Notes: a model not told the origin generated them from the sequence alone. 64,000 bases of DNA from Chitinophagales bacterium (GCA_020635995.1 JACJYS010000006.1:124001-188000), one strand, 5' to 3'. Positions 26,274 to 36,190 are shown, counted from the first letter of the stretch. Program-made: numbers and translations.

Positions 26274-27983
26274 ATGAATACAGATAAAATACATATACAA
26301 CAGTTGGCAGAAATTTGTGCAATTAAAGGTATTGAACATGCTGTTATTTCTCCTGGCTCAAGGTGTGCTCCTTTAATAGTGGCATTTAACAGGCAGAAAA
26401 ATATAAGGTGTCATTCTATAATAGATGAACGCAGTGCTGCTTTTGTTGCTTTAGGCATAGCCCAACAAACTAAAAAACCTGTTGCCTTAATTTGCACCAG
26501 TGGCTCTGCTATTCTAAATTATGCTCCGGCTCTTGCAGAAGCCTTTTATCAAAAAATACCGCTGTTGGTTTTAAGTGCCGATAGACCTAACGAATGGATT
26601 GACCAAGGCGAAAACCAAAGCATACAGCAATTTGAAGTTTATAAAAATTATATTAAAAAATCGTATCAGCTGCCACTACAAGTTAATGCAGAAAAAGACC
26701 TTTGGTATAGCAATAGAATTGTATCTGAAGCTATTAATTTTTGTGTATTCCCCGATTTTGGCCCGGTGCATATAAACATTCCGCTTAGAGAACCTTTGTA
26801 CCAGCTAACCAATACAAAAAATGAAAACCCTAAAGTAATTGACTTTAACACACCGCACTACAAACTTGAAGAAAAAGAGATAACTACACTTCAAAAAACG
26901 TGGCTGAAAAGCAAAGGAATTTTAATAGTTGTAGGTGGTTTTAAAAGTAGAGATTTATCTTTAGAAAAAGTGCTACAAAAAATTTCTAAACAAAGTAATG
27001 TGGTTGTACTTACAGAATCCGTTTCTAATGTTTATGGAAAAAACTTTGTCAATCAAATAGATTCGTCTATTGAAATAATTACTAAAGAAAAAAATCCCAC
27101 TTTCATTCCTGAATTGGTTATAACATTAGGTGCGGGAGTTGTTTCTAAAAAATTAAAATTTTGGTTAAGAGGTATTAAGCATGAACATTGGCATTTAAGT
27201 CAATCATCTCAACATTGGGATATTTTTCAGTCTTTATCAAAAGTAATTCAAATAAATGAAACCGACTTTTTTTCATATTTCAGCAATTTAGAAATTAAAC
27301 CCGATAGTATTTTTAAGAAAAACTGGCTTAAACTTCATAAAAAAACACAAGAACTTTTAGACAACTTCTTATCAAAATCTGAGTTTAACGATTTTAAAGT
27401 TTTTGATTTTTTAATAAAAAATATTCCTACCGACAGTTTATTACAACTGGGCAATAGTACGCCCGTTAGATACGTAAACCTGCTAAATATTGATACTAAT
27501 AAAAATGTAAAAATAAACTCAAACAGAGGTGTAAGTGGTATAGATGGCGTACTTAGTACTGCTGCCGGAGCAAGCTTAACCACAAAAAATCCATGTATTT
27601 GTATTAATGGCGATATTGCTTCATTATATGATAGCAACGCTTTTTTAAATTTTGAATTAAAAAGTAATTTTAAAGTAATAATAATTAACAATGGAGGTGG
27701 CAATATTTTTAAAATAATTCCCGGACCGGATAGTTTAGATGAATTAGAGCAATTTTTTGAAACAAAACACAATATTGATTTTAAAAATATAGCTTTAGCG
27801 TATAATCTCACCTATTTTTCTGCAAATAATGCTGAAACTTTAGCAACAGAATTTAAAAAGTTTATTGCCCATAACAAACAAGCCAGTATTTTAGAAATAA
27901 ATACTAAAAATTGTTCTAATTCAGACAGTTTAAGGCATTATTTTGATTACTTGAAAGATAATATATCTACAGATAAATTGTAA
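26274..27983 (+). CDS. menD: 2-succinyl-5-enolpyruvyl-6-hydroxy-3-cyclohexene-1-carboxylate synthase MenD
   Basis: MenD is the thiamine-diphosphate enzyme that joins isochorismate and 2-oxoglutarate, the first committed menaquinone step. The 569-residue product shows ISPGSRCAPL, the ThDP-activating Glu region IDERSAAFVALG, TSGSAILNYAPALAEA and LVLSADRPNEW. The C-terminal cofactor site has SNRGVSGIDGVLSTAAG, NGDIASLYD and INNGGGNIFKIIPG. I use the ATG at 26274; a TTG two codons earlier is less likely. With isochorismate synthase upstream it supplies two successive steps; the remaining men genes are not in this window. Confidence 0.95.
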   Translation: MNTDKIHIQQLAEICAIKGIEHAVISPGSRCAPLIVAFNRQKNIRCHSIIDERSAAFVALGIAQQTKKPVALICTSGSAILNYAPALAEAFYQKIPLLVLSADRPNEWIDQGENQSIQQFEVYKNYIKKSYQLPLQVNAEKDLWYSNRIVSEAINFCVFPDFGPVHINIPLREPLYQLTNTKNENPKVIDFNTPHYKLEEKEITTLQKTWLKSKGILIVVGGFKSRDLSLEKVLQKISKQSNVVVLTESVSNVYGKNFVNQIDSSIEIITKEKNPTFIPELVITLGAGVVSKKLKFWLRGIKHEHWHLSQSSQHWDIFQSLSKVIQINETDFFSYFSNLEIKPDSIFKKNWLKLHKKTQELLDNFLSKSEFNDFKVFDFLIKNIPTDSLLQLGNSTPVRYVNLLNIDTNKNVKINSNRGVSGIDGVLSTAAGASLTTKNPCICINGDIASLYDSNAFLNFELKSNFKVIIINNGGGNIFKIIPGPDSLDELEQFFETKHNIDFKNIALAYNLTYFSANNAETLATEFKKFIAHNKQASILEINTKNCSNSDSLRHYFDYLKDNISTDKL

Positions 27984-27993
27984 ATTTACGTTT

Positions 27994-28707
27994 ATGAATA
28001 GCACTGAACCTACCATTAATCCCGTTGTAAAACTTGAAAAAGCCAATATTTATCAAGATAAATCATTGATTTTAAACGAAGTAAATTTACACATCAACTC
28101 GGGGGAATTTGTTTACTTAATAGGAAAAACAGGCAGTGGCAAAAGTTCATTACTAAAAACTTTATATGCTGATTTACCGCTACAAAACGGCAATGGTTTT
28201 GTAAACAATTTTGATTTATGCAAGCTTAAAAGAAAAGATATTCCCATGCTTAGAAGAAGCATAGGTATTGTTTTTCAAGATTTTGAATTGCTAATGGATA
28301 GAAATGTAAATGAGAATTTATCTTTTGTATTAGAAGCAACAGGCTGGCAAGACAAAAAGAAAATGCAAAATAGAATAGACCAAGTTTTAAACCAAGTGGG
28401 GCTTACAACAAAACATTTTAAAATGCCTCACGAGCTTTCTGGTGGTGAGCAACAGCGAGTGGTTATAGCCAGAGCTCTTTTAAATCATCCGCCACTTATA
28501 CTTGCCGATGAGCCTACGGGAAATTTAGATCCCAGCACTTCTGACGAAATAATGAAGCTACTTTTTAAGATAAACAAAGAGTCTGACACTGCTTTTTTAA
28601 TGGCGACACACAATTATACTATACTTGAAAAATTTCCGGGGAAAATAATTAAATGTTCTTCTGGAACTATACAAGAAGAAGAAGGACTTTCTGTTTCAAT
28701 AAACTAA
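27994..28707 (+). CDS. ftsE: Cell-division ABC ATPase FtsE
   Basis: FtsE is the ATPase that, with FtsX, activates cell-wall hydrolases at the septum. The 237-residue protein has Walker A GKTGSGKSS, Q-loop IVFQDFELL, signature LSGGEQQRV, Walker B LILADEPTGNLDP and the switch His in ATHNY. The overall pattern (VYLIGKTGSGKSSLLKTLY, RRSIGIVFQDFELL) is that of FtsE rather than a LolD-type ATPase. No ftsX is adjacent, which is common in Bacteroidota. menD ends 10 bp upstream and a glycosyltransferase begins 2 bp downstream. Confidence 0.85.
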   Translation: MNSTEPTINPVVKLEKANIYQDKSLILNEVNLHINSGEFVYLIGKTGSGKSSLLKTLYADLPLQNGNGFVNNFDLCKLKRKDIPMLRRSIGIVFQDFELLMDRNVNENLSFVLEATGWQDKKKMQNRIDQVLNQVGLTTKHFKMPHELSGGEQQRVVIARALLNHPPLILADEPTGNLDPSTSDEIMKLLFKINKESDTAFLMATHNYTILEKFPGKIIKCSSGTIQEEEGLSVSIN

Positions 28708-28709
28708 AT

Positions 28710-29558
28710 ATGGATGTTTCTGTATTAATTCCTGTATATAATTACAATATTTCTACATTAGTTACTCAGTTAATTAATCAACTTGAAAAACTTAAACTAA
28801 ACTTTGAAATTTTATTGATTGACGATTGCTCCGATTTAAGTTCTACTTATTTAAACTTAAAAGTAAATCAAAAAAATAATGTAAAATATGAAGTACTTAC
28901 CGAAAATATAGGTAGAGCCGCCATTAGAAATTTGCTATTTAAAAATGCTAAATACGATTTTTGTATTTGCATAGATTGCGATATGCTTGTTGAAAATGAG
29001 CATTTTATCAATAATTATATCAAAGAAAATGAACAAAACTGCATTTTAGTAGGTGGACATTACTATCAAAAAGAAAAGCCAAAAGACAATAACCTATTTT
29101 TACATTGGAAATATGGTACATCAATAGAAAGTAGAGGTAAAACTTCCTTTATGTCAAGTAATTTTGCTTGCAATAAAAATACATTTGAGCAAATAAAATT
29201 TAATAACTCATTAAAAAACTACGGGCATGAAGATACTTTGTTTGGCATTTTAGCTAAGGAAAAACAAATAGAAATAAAACAAGTAAACAATCCTTTGCTT
29301 CACAGTGGAATAGAAACCAATACTGTTTTTTTAGAGAAACAAAAGCAAGCTGTTTTTAACTTAAAAGCCTTGTATAAAAGTAAGTTTTATTCAAAAAAAT
29401 TGAAAAAGCACATTAAACTTATTAGCTATGCTAATATTCCTTTTTTGGGAAAAACACTAAAACCCTTAGAACCTTTATTATTAAAAAATTTAAAAAGCAT
29501 AAAGCCAAATTTATTTAACTTGCAGTTACTGAAAATTATTTGGTGGAATAAAAATTAA
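28710..29558 (+). CDS. Glycosyltransferase family 2
   Basis: This 282-residue cytoplasmic enzyme has a GT-A fold: VLIPVYNYNISTL at the start, LLIDDCSD, ENIGRAAIRN, a DxD-like CIDCDMLVE that binds metal and nucleotide sugar, and NYGHEDTLFGI near the acceptor site. I start at the ATG at 28710 because upstream codons overlap ftsE and read as a basic non-family sequence. The donor and acceptor sugars cannot be predicted. It is not inside a polysaccharide cluster here; dapB follows 4 bp later. Confidence 0.87.
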   Translation: MDVSVLIPVYNYNISTLVTQLINQLEKLKLNFEILLIDDCSDLSSTYLNLKVNQKNNVKYEVLTENIGRAAIRNLLFKNAKYDFCICIDCDMLVENEHFINNYIKENEQNCILVGGHYYQKEKPKDNNLFLHWKYGTSIESRGKTSFMSSNFACNKNTFEQIKFNNSLKNYGHEDTLFGILAKEKQIEIKQVNNPLLHSGIETNTVFLEKQKQAVFNLKALYKSKFYSKKLKKHIKLISYANIPFLGKTLKPLEPLLLKNLKSIKPNLFNLQLLKIIWWNKN

Positions 29559-29562
29559 AAAT

Positions 29563-30279
29563 ATGAAAGTAGCATTGTTAGGATATGGCAAAATGGGTAA
29601 AACGATAGAACCTATTTTGATAGAAAGAGGACATGAAGTAGTACTAAAAATAACTGCTGAAAACATTGATAAACTAACTTCAGAAAATTTAAAGAAAGCA
29701 GATATTGCCATTGAGTTTTCAAGGCCTGAAAGTGCTGTAAAAAACTACGTTTTGTGTTTTGAAAACAATATTCCTGTGGTTTCGGGGACTACTGCGTGGC
29801 AAGCGGAAAAAGAATTAGTTTTCTCTTCTTTAAAAAAACATAATGGTACTTTTTTTTATGCTCCAAATTTTAGCATTGGTGTCAATATTTTTTTTAAAAT
29901 AAATGAAGTACTTGCCAAATTAATGAATAAACAAAATAGCTACGATGTGGAAATGGAAGAAATTCATCATACTCAAAAGTTAGATTCGCCAAGTGGAACA
30001 GCCATAAAAACTGCTGAAATAATTTTAAATGAGTTAGAAAACAAAAAAAGCTGGCAAGAAAATAAAACAGATACTAAAGAAAATTTATTGATAAAAACAT
30101 TTAGAGAAGAAAATGTACCCGGCACTCATAAAGTTCGTTATTTTTCAGATGTAGATGAACTCACTTTTGAGCATGTTGCTTTTTCTCGCAAAGGTTTTGC
30201 TTTAGGAGCCGTTTTAGCAGCCGAATGGGTTGTAAATAAAAAAGGCTATTTTGAAATGAAAGATATGTTAAACCTATAA
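29563..30279 (+). CDS. dapB: 4-hydroxy-tetrahydrodipicolinate reductase DapB
   Basis: DapB performs the NAD(P)H-dependent reduction in lysine and diaminopimelate synthesis. The 238-residue enzyme has the Rossmann motif LLGYGKMGK, PVVSGTTAW, YAPNFSIGVN, the catalytic EIHHTQKLDSPSGTA (His pair and Lys), and VRYFSDVDELTFEHVAFSRKGFALGAV at the end, including Arg and His substrate contacts. It is slightly shorter than the 270-residue E. coli enzyme, as usual in Bacteroidota. It is convergent with an aminotransferase with only one base between the stops. Confidence 0.95.
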   Translation: MKVALLGYGKMGKTIEPILIERGHEVVLKITAENIDKLTSENLKKADIAIEFSRPESAVKNYVLCFENNIPVVSGTTAWQAEKELVFSSLKKHNGTFFYAPNFSIGVNIFFKINEVLAKLMNKQNSYDVEMEEIHHTQKLDSPSGTAIKTAEIILNELENKKSWQENKTDTKENLLIKTFREENVPGTHKVRYFSDVDELTFEHVAFSRKGFALGAVLAAEWVVNKKGYFEMKDMLNL

Positions 30280-30280
30280 A

Positions 30281-31474
30281 CTATTTTAGTTTGCTCAACG
30301 CATCTTTAATTCTTGTAGCAGCTTCTGTTAAATCTTTTTCGCTGGCGGCATAAGAAATACGCAAACAATTTTCATCTCCAAAAGACTCTCCGCCTACTGT
30401 AGCAACATAAACTGTTTCTAATAAATAAAACACTAAATCTGTAGGGCAAGTGATAGTGTATTTTTCGTAAGATTTACCAAAATAAGCACTTACGTCCGGA
30501 AAAATATAAAATGCTCCTTCAGGCACATTTAGCTTTAATCCTTCGGCTTCTTTTAGCATATTTAGCATTAAATCTCTACGCTTTAAAAAGCTATCTCTCA
30601 TTTTAAAAGTAGCCGTTAATGGACTATTTAATGCCACTACCGATGCTGCCTGTGAAATAGAACTTGCCCCGGACGTAAATTGGCTTTGCAATTTAGAGCA
30701 AGCTTTAGCCAACCACAAAGGAGCTCCCATATAGCCTATTCTAAAGCCTGTCATGGCAAAACCTTTACTCATACCATTAACTGTAACTACCTGATTTTTA
30801 ACAGCTTCTATTCTTCCTATACTAAAATGAGCTTCTCCTGTAAAATTGATATATTCATATATTTCATCGCTTACCACTATTAAATTAGGATATTTAGCAA
30901 TAACTAATGCCAATTCTTCTAACTCTTTTTGGCTATACAAAGAACCTGTAGGATTGCATGGCGAGCTAAAAATTAACAACTTAGTTTTATCAGAAATATT
31001 AGCTTCCAGTTCTTGCGGTGTTATTTTAAAATCGTTTTCTATTGATGTTTTAATAATTACTTTTTTAGCATTGCACATATCTGCTATACCTGCATAACTT
31101 ACCCAAAAAGGAGCTGGTAGCAACACTTCATCGCCCTCATTTAATATACACAAAGCTATATTAGCAATAGTTTGCTTAGCTCCACAAGAAACCACTATTT
31201 GGTCTGTAGTAAATTCTAAATTATTATCTCTTTTAAATTTATCAACAATAGCTTTTCTTAATTCTACTGTGCCAGGCACAGGCGTGTATTTTGTGTCGCC
31301 ATTAGCTAATGCTTCCACTGCCGCATCTTTTATATGTTGTGGAGTATCAAAATCGGGTTCGCCTATTGTAAGGCTTATTACATCTTTGCCCTGAGCTTTT
31401 AAATCTCGGGCTTTTTGAGCCATTGTTATGGTTTCAGAAGGTGGCACTCTGTTTATTAAATTAGATAACTCCAT
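30281..31474 (-). CDS. PLP-dependent aminotransferase, aspartate type (class I)
   Basis: This 397-residue fold-type I enzyme moves amino groups between amino acids and 2-oxo acids. Pyridoxal phosphate is bound by Lys237 in NGMSKGFAMTGFRIGY; other conserved parts are LTIGEPDFDTP, YTPVPGTVELRKAI, PFWVSYAGI, SSPCNPTGSLYS, VVSDEIYEYINF and the C-terminal FCLRISYA-like segment. It most resembles the I-gamma aspartate aminotransferases (ATB-type). A role in aspartate or aromatic amino acid metabolism is likely. It faces dapB, whose pathway uses aspartate, but the two are on opposite strands. Confidence 0.88.
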   Translation of the reverse strand: MELSNLINRVPPSETITMAQKARDLKAQGKDVISLTIGEPDFDTPQHIKDAAVEALANGDTKYTPVPGTVELRKAIVDKFKRDNNLEFTTDQIVVSCGAKQTIANIALCILNEGDEVLLPAPFWVSYAGIADMCNAKKVIIKTSIENDFKITPQELEANISDKTKLLIFSSPCNPTGSLYSQKELEELALVIAKYPNLIVVSDEIYEYINFTGEAHFSIGRIEAVKNQVVTVNGMSKGFAMTGFRIGYMGAPLWLAKACSKLQSQFTSGASSISQAASVVALNSPLTATFKMRDSFLKRRDLMLNMLKEAEGLKLNVPEGAFYIFPDVSAYFGKSYEKYTITCPTDLVFYLLETVYVATVGGESFGDENCLRISYAASEKDLTEAATRIKDALSKLK

Positions 31475-31616
31475 TAATGTTTATTATTTTTCGCAAATAT
31501 ACATTCAAGAATACTAATGTTATCCACTAATTTATCACAAACTTTAATTAGATTTTTTCTGTTTAGATAAAAAGTTAAAAATTATTCTATAAATTAGTAT
31601 TGACAAAAATAAGCTT

Positions 31617-31895
31617 ATGGGAAAATATCAAGAGCAACATCAAACCGATGTATTAACGATAGAAAAAGAGCTAAGCACCAGCAATTTAGTAGTATATAAC
31701 GATGAAGTAAATACTTTTGACTGGGTAATAGAAACACTTATAGAGGTTTGTAAACACACTTATGAGCAAGCAGAGCAATGCTCAATTTTTATACACACAC
31801 AAGGTAAATATGCGGTAAAAGAAGGTAGCTTAAAAAAGCTTCGCCCTATGCGAGATGCCATTATAGAAAGAGGCATACAAGCTACTATTGAGTAA
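31617..31895 (+). CDS. clpS: ATP-dependent Clp protease adaptor ClpS
   Basis: ClpS delivers N-end-rule substrates to the ClpA- or ClpC-ClpP protease. The 92-residue product holds the core motifs VVYNDEVNTFDWVIETLIEV, the substrate-pocket helix, FIHTQGKYAVKEG and a final RDAIIERGIQATIE strand. Length is typical. No clp protease gene is adjacent; the gene is a single transcription unit. Its stop abuts the stop of a 34-residue reading frame on the other strand. Confidence 0.93.
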   Translation: MGKYQEQHQTDVLTIEKELSTSNLVVYNDEVNTFDWVIETLIEVCKHTYEQAEQCSIFIHTQGKYAVKEGSLKKLRPMRDAIIERGIQATIE

Positions 31896-32000
31896 TTACT
31901 TAGAAAGCAATTTTTTCAATAAGCTGATAAATCCACTTACTAATCCTCCGCTCTCGTTTTTATCTTGATTGCTACTATTATCGCTATTTTCGTTTGACAT
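31896..32000 (-). CDS. Possible 34-residue micro-protein
   Basis: A minus-strand ATG at 32000 opens 34 codons and stops exactly at the end of clpS. The product has a polar Asn/Ser/Asp-rich first half (MSNENSDNSSNQDKNES) and an amphipathic second half (GGLVSGFISLLKKLLSK) able to lie on a membrane. Its composition looks protein-like rather than random, and the 242-bp gap between clpS and the AsmA-like gene is otherwise empty. No family recognised and no strong promoter seen, so it remains a candidate. Confidence 0.33.
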   Translation of the reverse strand: MSNENSDNSSNQDKNESGGLVSGFISLLKKLLSK

Positions 32001-32136
32001 TTTATGCTATTTTACATAAATGTACACTTTAATATCTAATAAAACAAACACAATGTAACTTACTGTTAATCGTTTTAATAGTTACAAAACCATTATGCTA
32101 AAATCTATCTCTTATCTTTAATATTAGTTAGACGCT

Positions 32137-34611
32137 ATGATTAAACGCATTTTAATAATTTCTACTGCCGTTTTCTTCATTTCCTTTTTAGGGTTTGGTT
32201 TGTATATTTATTTGAACAAAAACTTTATAAAAAATCAAGTAATTAATGCCATTAATAAAGAATTGGATGCCAAAGTAAATGTTAACGGAAAAATTGATTT
32301 GACTTTATTTGAAGCTTTCCCTAAAATTACTTTAAAATTTGAAGAAGTATATATTGAAGATAAACTTAGGAAAAATGACACTTTAGCATTTTTAAACACC
32401 ATTCAACTCAGCATAAATCCGTTTAGTATTATTAAAAAAGATTACTCTATAGAAGGTATAAAACTTCACAAAGGCTTTGTTCACTTATATATGGATGAAA
32501 ATGGACAGCAAAATTTTGATATTGTAAAATCTAATAACGAAGAAAATAAAGAATCTTCTATTTTGAATTTAAAAAGTGTAGTATTAGAACAAATAGAATT
32601 AGAATATTTGGATAAACCCAACTCTATTTTTAACCACAGTTATACCGAAAAAAGCGAAATAAAGGGCATTTTTGAACAAAAAGATTTTAAAATCACTATA
32701 AATATTCAGCATCTTTTAAATAAAAATTTTACTATTAACGAAACAGATATTTTAAATGGTAAAAACCTAAAAGGTTCTGTGAAAATAGTATTTAATGAAA
32801 AAGAAAATTGCTATGTTTTTGATCAAAATTCTATAAAAATTGAAAATAATAATGCCGAAATTACTGGAAAATATTGCAATGCGAGCAACACTATTGAACT
32901 CAATGCAAAAATAAAAGGCACTTCACTAAACGATGCTTTAAATCTTGTTCCTAAAAAGTGGTTGACTATACAAGATTACTCCGGAAACGGAGATTATTTT
33001 TTAAATGCTTCGGTAAATGGAAATATTGATAATCTAAAAATAAATGCCGATTTTGAACTTAAAAAAGGAAATATAAACCTTAGTAAAGAAAATTTAAAGC
33101 TAAGCAATGTTTCTGTGAAAGGAAACTACAACAACCTGAAACATAAAAACGGGAGTTTAAATCTTCAATCATTTTCTTTTAGCACTTTAAATTCAAATTT
33201 TAGTGGCAGTTTAAACTACCCAAATATAGATAAAACCGAATTTCAAACTCAAATAAAAGCTACTTTAAATAAAGAGTTGCTTAATACATATTTGAATGAG
33301 CATTTTAATTTTACGGATGGAAATATTAGTATTAATAATTTGCTTCTTGACATTTCGGAGCGAGAAAATGGGAAATGGAAAATAAATAATGTTGACGGAA
33401 ATATTTTAATAAATGAAATAAAAGGACAAGCCGTAAAAATCAATTTGCCAGTTAGTTGCTCTGGAGAATTTTCGGGAACAAAAAATTACCTGACAGTTCT
33501 AAATCTTAAAACACTTTTTGGGAAAAATGACATAGAATTTGACGGAGAAATAAAAAATTTATTAGAACAAATAATAAATAATGATTATTCTCAGCCATTA
33601 GGTGTTTTTGGTAAATTGAATAGCAATTTCTTTAACCTAAATGATTTTATTGCCTCAAATACTACCAATACTTCTGAAGAAAACAATACTAAACAAATAA
33701 TTTTTCCTTCTATAAACGGAAAAGTAAATGTAGAAATTAAAGAGTTTGTATATCAAAAATTAAACTTAAAAAACTTAAATTTAAACTGCTTAGCCAATGG
33801 CACAACTTACCAATTTAACATAGCTCCAATAGATGCTTTAGGCGGTACTTTTAATGGCACTTTAGTGAGCAATATAATAGGCAATAACGATTTAGAAATT
33901 AACTTAAACGGTTCAACAAAAAATATACAAGTAAGCCAACTTTTTGACGCTTTTGACAACTTTGGTTTAGAAGATTTAAAAAGCAACAATATAAAAGGAA
34001 GCCTTACGGCTGATTTTGCATTAACTTCTGTTTGGAATAATTTTAGCGATTTTAACAAAGATAAATTTATTATGAGCAGTAAAATACTACTGCAAAATGG
34101 CGAATTAAACAACTACAAACCCTTAATGAGTTTAAGCAATATGCTTGATATCAATCAATTATCAAACCTAAGGTTTGAAGATTTATCTACCAACATTATT
34201 ATAGAAAAAGGTATAATTTATTTGCCTTCTACAGAAATAAAAAGTAATTTATTGAGTTTAAAAGCTGGTGGCACACATACTTTTAATAATGAAATAGATT
34301 ATAAAATAATTTTAAATTTGAAAAACTTACTTGCCGCAAAATTTAAGACCAAAGAAGCCAACAAAGAAAACTATGTAAATGACGTAACGGGCGGAATAAA
34401 TATTTTTATAAGCATTACAGGCACCGTAGATAATCCTATAATAAAATACGATAAAGAAAGTGTACGCAAAAAAATAAAGCAAGACTTTAAAGATGAAAAA
34501 CAAGAATTTAAAGACTTATTTAAAAAGAACCAGAAAAGCGAATTTGAAGAAGACAAAATAGAATTTGAAGAATTTAATACCGAAGAATATTTAGAATGGG
34601 AAGAGGAATAA
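32137..34611 (+). CDS. AsmA-family protein
   Basis: The 824-residue protein has one N-terminal membrane helix (ILIISTAVFFISFLGFGLYIYL) followed by AsmA-like repeating beta-groove units. Examples are NKELDAKVNVNGKIDLTLFEAFPKI at the start and FALTSVWNNFSDFNK, SNLLSLKAGGTHTF and KYDKESVRKKIKQDF near the end. AsmA/TamB-like proteins anchor in the inner membrane and are thought to guide lipids across the periplasm. It ends in an acidic tail (EFEEFNTEEYLEWEEE). The gene stands alone. Specific lipid cargo cannot be inferred. Confidence 0.85.
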   Translation: MIKRILIISTAVFFISFLGFGLYIYLNKNFIKNQVINAINKELDAKVNVNGKIDLTLFEAFPKITLKFEEVYIEDKLRKNDTLAFLNTIQLSINPFSIIKKDYSIEGIKLHKGFVHLYMDENGQQNFDIVKSNNEENKESSILNLKSVVLEQIELEYLDKPNSIFNHSYTEKSEIKGIFEQKDFKITINIQHLLNKNFTINETDILNGKNLKGSVKIVFNEKENCYVFDQNSIKIENNNAEITGKYCNASNTIELNAKIKGTSLNDALNLVPKKWLTIQDYSGNGDYFLNASVNGNIDNLKINADFELKKGNINLSKENLKLSNVSVKGNYNNLKHKNGSLNLQSFSFSTLNSNFSGSLNYPNIDKTEFQTQIKATLNKELLNTYLNEHFNFTDGNISINNLLLDISERENGKWKINNVDGNILINEIKGQAVKINLPVSCSGEFSGTKNYLTVLNLKTLFGKNDIEFDGEIKNLLEQIINNDYSQPLGVFGKLNSNFFNLNDFIASNTTNTSEENNTKQIIFPSINGKVNVEIKEFVYQKLNLKNLNLNCLANGTTYQFNIAPIDALGGTFNGTLVSNIIGNNDLEINLNGSTKNIQVSQLFDAFDNFGLEDLKSNNIKGSLTADFALTSVWNNFSDFNKDKFIMSSKILLQNGELNNYKPLMSLSNMLDINQLSNLRFEDLSTNIIIEKGIIYLPSTEIKSNLLSLKAGGTHTFNNEIDYKIILNLKNLLAAKFKTKEANKENYVNDVTGGINIFISITGTVDNPIIKYDKESVRKKIKQDFKDEKQEFKDLFKKNQKSEFEEDKIEFEEFNTEEYLEWEEE

Positions 34612-34678
34612 CTATTAATTATTAATGTTTAATGGTTAATGTTTAATTAATGTATTAGCACTAAGAAAGTAAGTAAAA

Positions 34679-36190
34679 ATGGATATTTATCAACGAAAAT
34701 CAAGAATTAAATTCCTAATAATAATAGCGGCAATATTAATAGCTATTGCTTCGCTGTGGTACACGGGCAGATTGGCTAAAAAAATAGCCGATGAAGAAAA
34801 AAGCAAAGTTATACTTTGGGCTCAAGCCTTAGAAAAAAAGGCTAACTTGGTTAAACTTACGGGCAACTTATTTAAAAAAATAGGCGATGACCAGCGTACA
34901 GATATTGAAAATTGGGCAGATGCCACCAGCTTACTTTTAAGAACAGACGATATGGAATCGCTTTCCTTTTTGAGTAAACTTATAATAGGGAATACCAATA
35001 TTCCTGTTATTCATACCGATGCCGATAATAAAATAATAGACTATAGAAATATAGATTTTAAAGCAAATATAGACACCACATACTATGTAGATAGCTTGTT
35101 AAATTCAGAAGCATTTCAAACCTACAAACCTGTAGAAATTAATTATATAAGTGGCAAAAATTTTATCTATTACAGCGATTCTAAAATATTTTCTGAACTC
35201 AAATTAACTTTTAAAGACTTAACAGAGTCTTTTATTGATGATATTGTAGCTAACTCCGCCTCTCTGCCTGTTTTATTGGTAGATAATAACAATAAGGTAA
35301 TAGCCAGCGGAAACATTGATGAAAAAGATTTACTGCCCGAAAATATAGCTACTACCATTTCAAATATGGCTAAAGAAAACCAGCCTGTACAGTTAGATTT
35401 AGGCGATTCAAGTACCAAAACTTTATATTACCAACATTCTACTATTTTAAAGCAGTTAAAAGCATTTCCTTTTATTCAATTATTCTTATTTGGTATATTA
35501 ATAGCCGTAGCATATTTAGGTTTTAGCAGTGCCAGAAATGCTGAGCAAAACAGAGTTTGGGTAGGCATGGCTAAAGAAACAGCACACCAGTTAGGCACGC
35601 CTATTTCATCTTTGAGTGCTTGGGTAGATTATTTAAAAGAAATGCCCGAAGAAGCATCAAAATCTAACTTTATAAATGAAGTAGAAAAAGATGTAAACAG
35701 ACTAACACTTATAGCAGAACGTTTCTCTAAAATAGGTTCAAAATCGGATTTGCAAGCCCTAAAAGTTAGAGAAACACTTGAAAAAATAGTAGCTTACATG
35801 GACAAACGCAGCTCAGACAAAGTTACTTTCAGTATAGAAATGGAAAATGAAGATTTACAATTTAATATAAACGAAGCTTTATTTAACTGGGTTATAGAAA
35901 ACCTTATAAAAAATGCCTTAGATGCCATGGAAGGCGTAGGAAATGTAACTATCAGGGCTTTTGAATCAAGCAAAAATATAGTAGTAGATGTAATGGACAC
36001 GGGCAAAGGTATTCCCAAAAATAAATTTGAAACCGTATTTCAACCCGGCTATAGCACCAAAAAACGTGGCTGGGGTTTAGGACTTTCTTTAGTAAAAAGA
36101 ATTATTGACAATTATCACAAAGGCAAAATTTACGTTAAAGAATCCTCTGAAAAAGGAACCACTTTTAGAATAAAGCTGCCCAAAGCATAA
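34679..36190 (+). CDS. Orphan sensor histidine kinase
   Basis: This 503-residue membrane kinase has a first helix (FLIIIAAILIAIASLWYTG), a periplasmic sensor of about 220 residues, a second helix (FIQLFLFGILIAVAYLGF) and a kinase core. The H-box is the variant KETAHQLGTPISSLSAW with His303. The ATP-binding boxes are NLIKNALDAM, DTGKGIP, FQPGYSTK and GWGLGLSLVKRI. This HQLGTP-type box is typical of NtrY-like Bacteroidota kinases. No response regulator lies beside it: an AsmA-like gene is upstream and ornithine aminotransferase downstream. Confidence 0.9.
   Translation: MDIYQRKSRIKFLIIIAAILIAIASLWYTGRLAKKIADEEKSKVILWAQALEKKANLVKLTGNLFKKIGDDQRTDIENWADATSLLLRTDDMESLSFLSKLIIGNTNIPVIHTDADNKIIDYRNIDFKANIDTTYYVDSLLNSEAFQTYKPVEINYISGKNFIYYSDSKIFSELKLTFKDLTESFIDDIVANSASLPVLLVDNNNKVIASGNIDEKDLLPENIATTISNMAKENQPVQLDLGDSSTKTLYYQHSTILKQLKAFPFIQLFLFGILIAVAYLGFSSARNAEQNRVWVGMAKETAHQLGTPISSLSAWVDYLKEMPEEASKSNFINEVEKDVNRLTLIAERFSKIGSKSDLQALKVRETLEKIVAYMDKRSSDKVTFSIEMENEDLQFNINEALFNWVIENLIKNALDAMEGVGNVTIRAFESSKNIVVDVMDTGKGIPKNKFETVFQPGYSTKKRGWGLGLSLVKRIIDNYHKGKIYVKESSEKGTTFRIKLPKA

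Noticed and set aside
27335..27811. A 158-residue antisense frame inside menD
   Set aside because: It is opposite conserved ThDP-binding codons of menD; low-GC bias often leaves such frames open.
28653..28709. Upstream extension of the glycosyltransferase
   Set aside because: The added residues overlap ftsE and read as a basic sequence unlike family N-termini.
34622..34647. Short tandem-like TTAATGTTTAAT repeat
   Set aside because: Two AT-only units in an AT-rich spacer are too weak to call a functional repeat.
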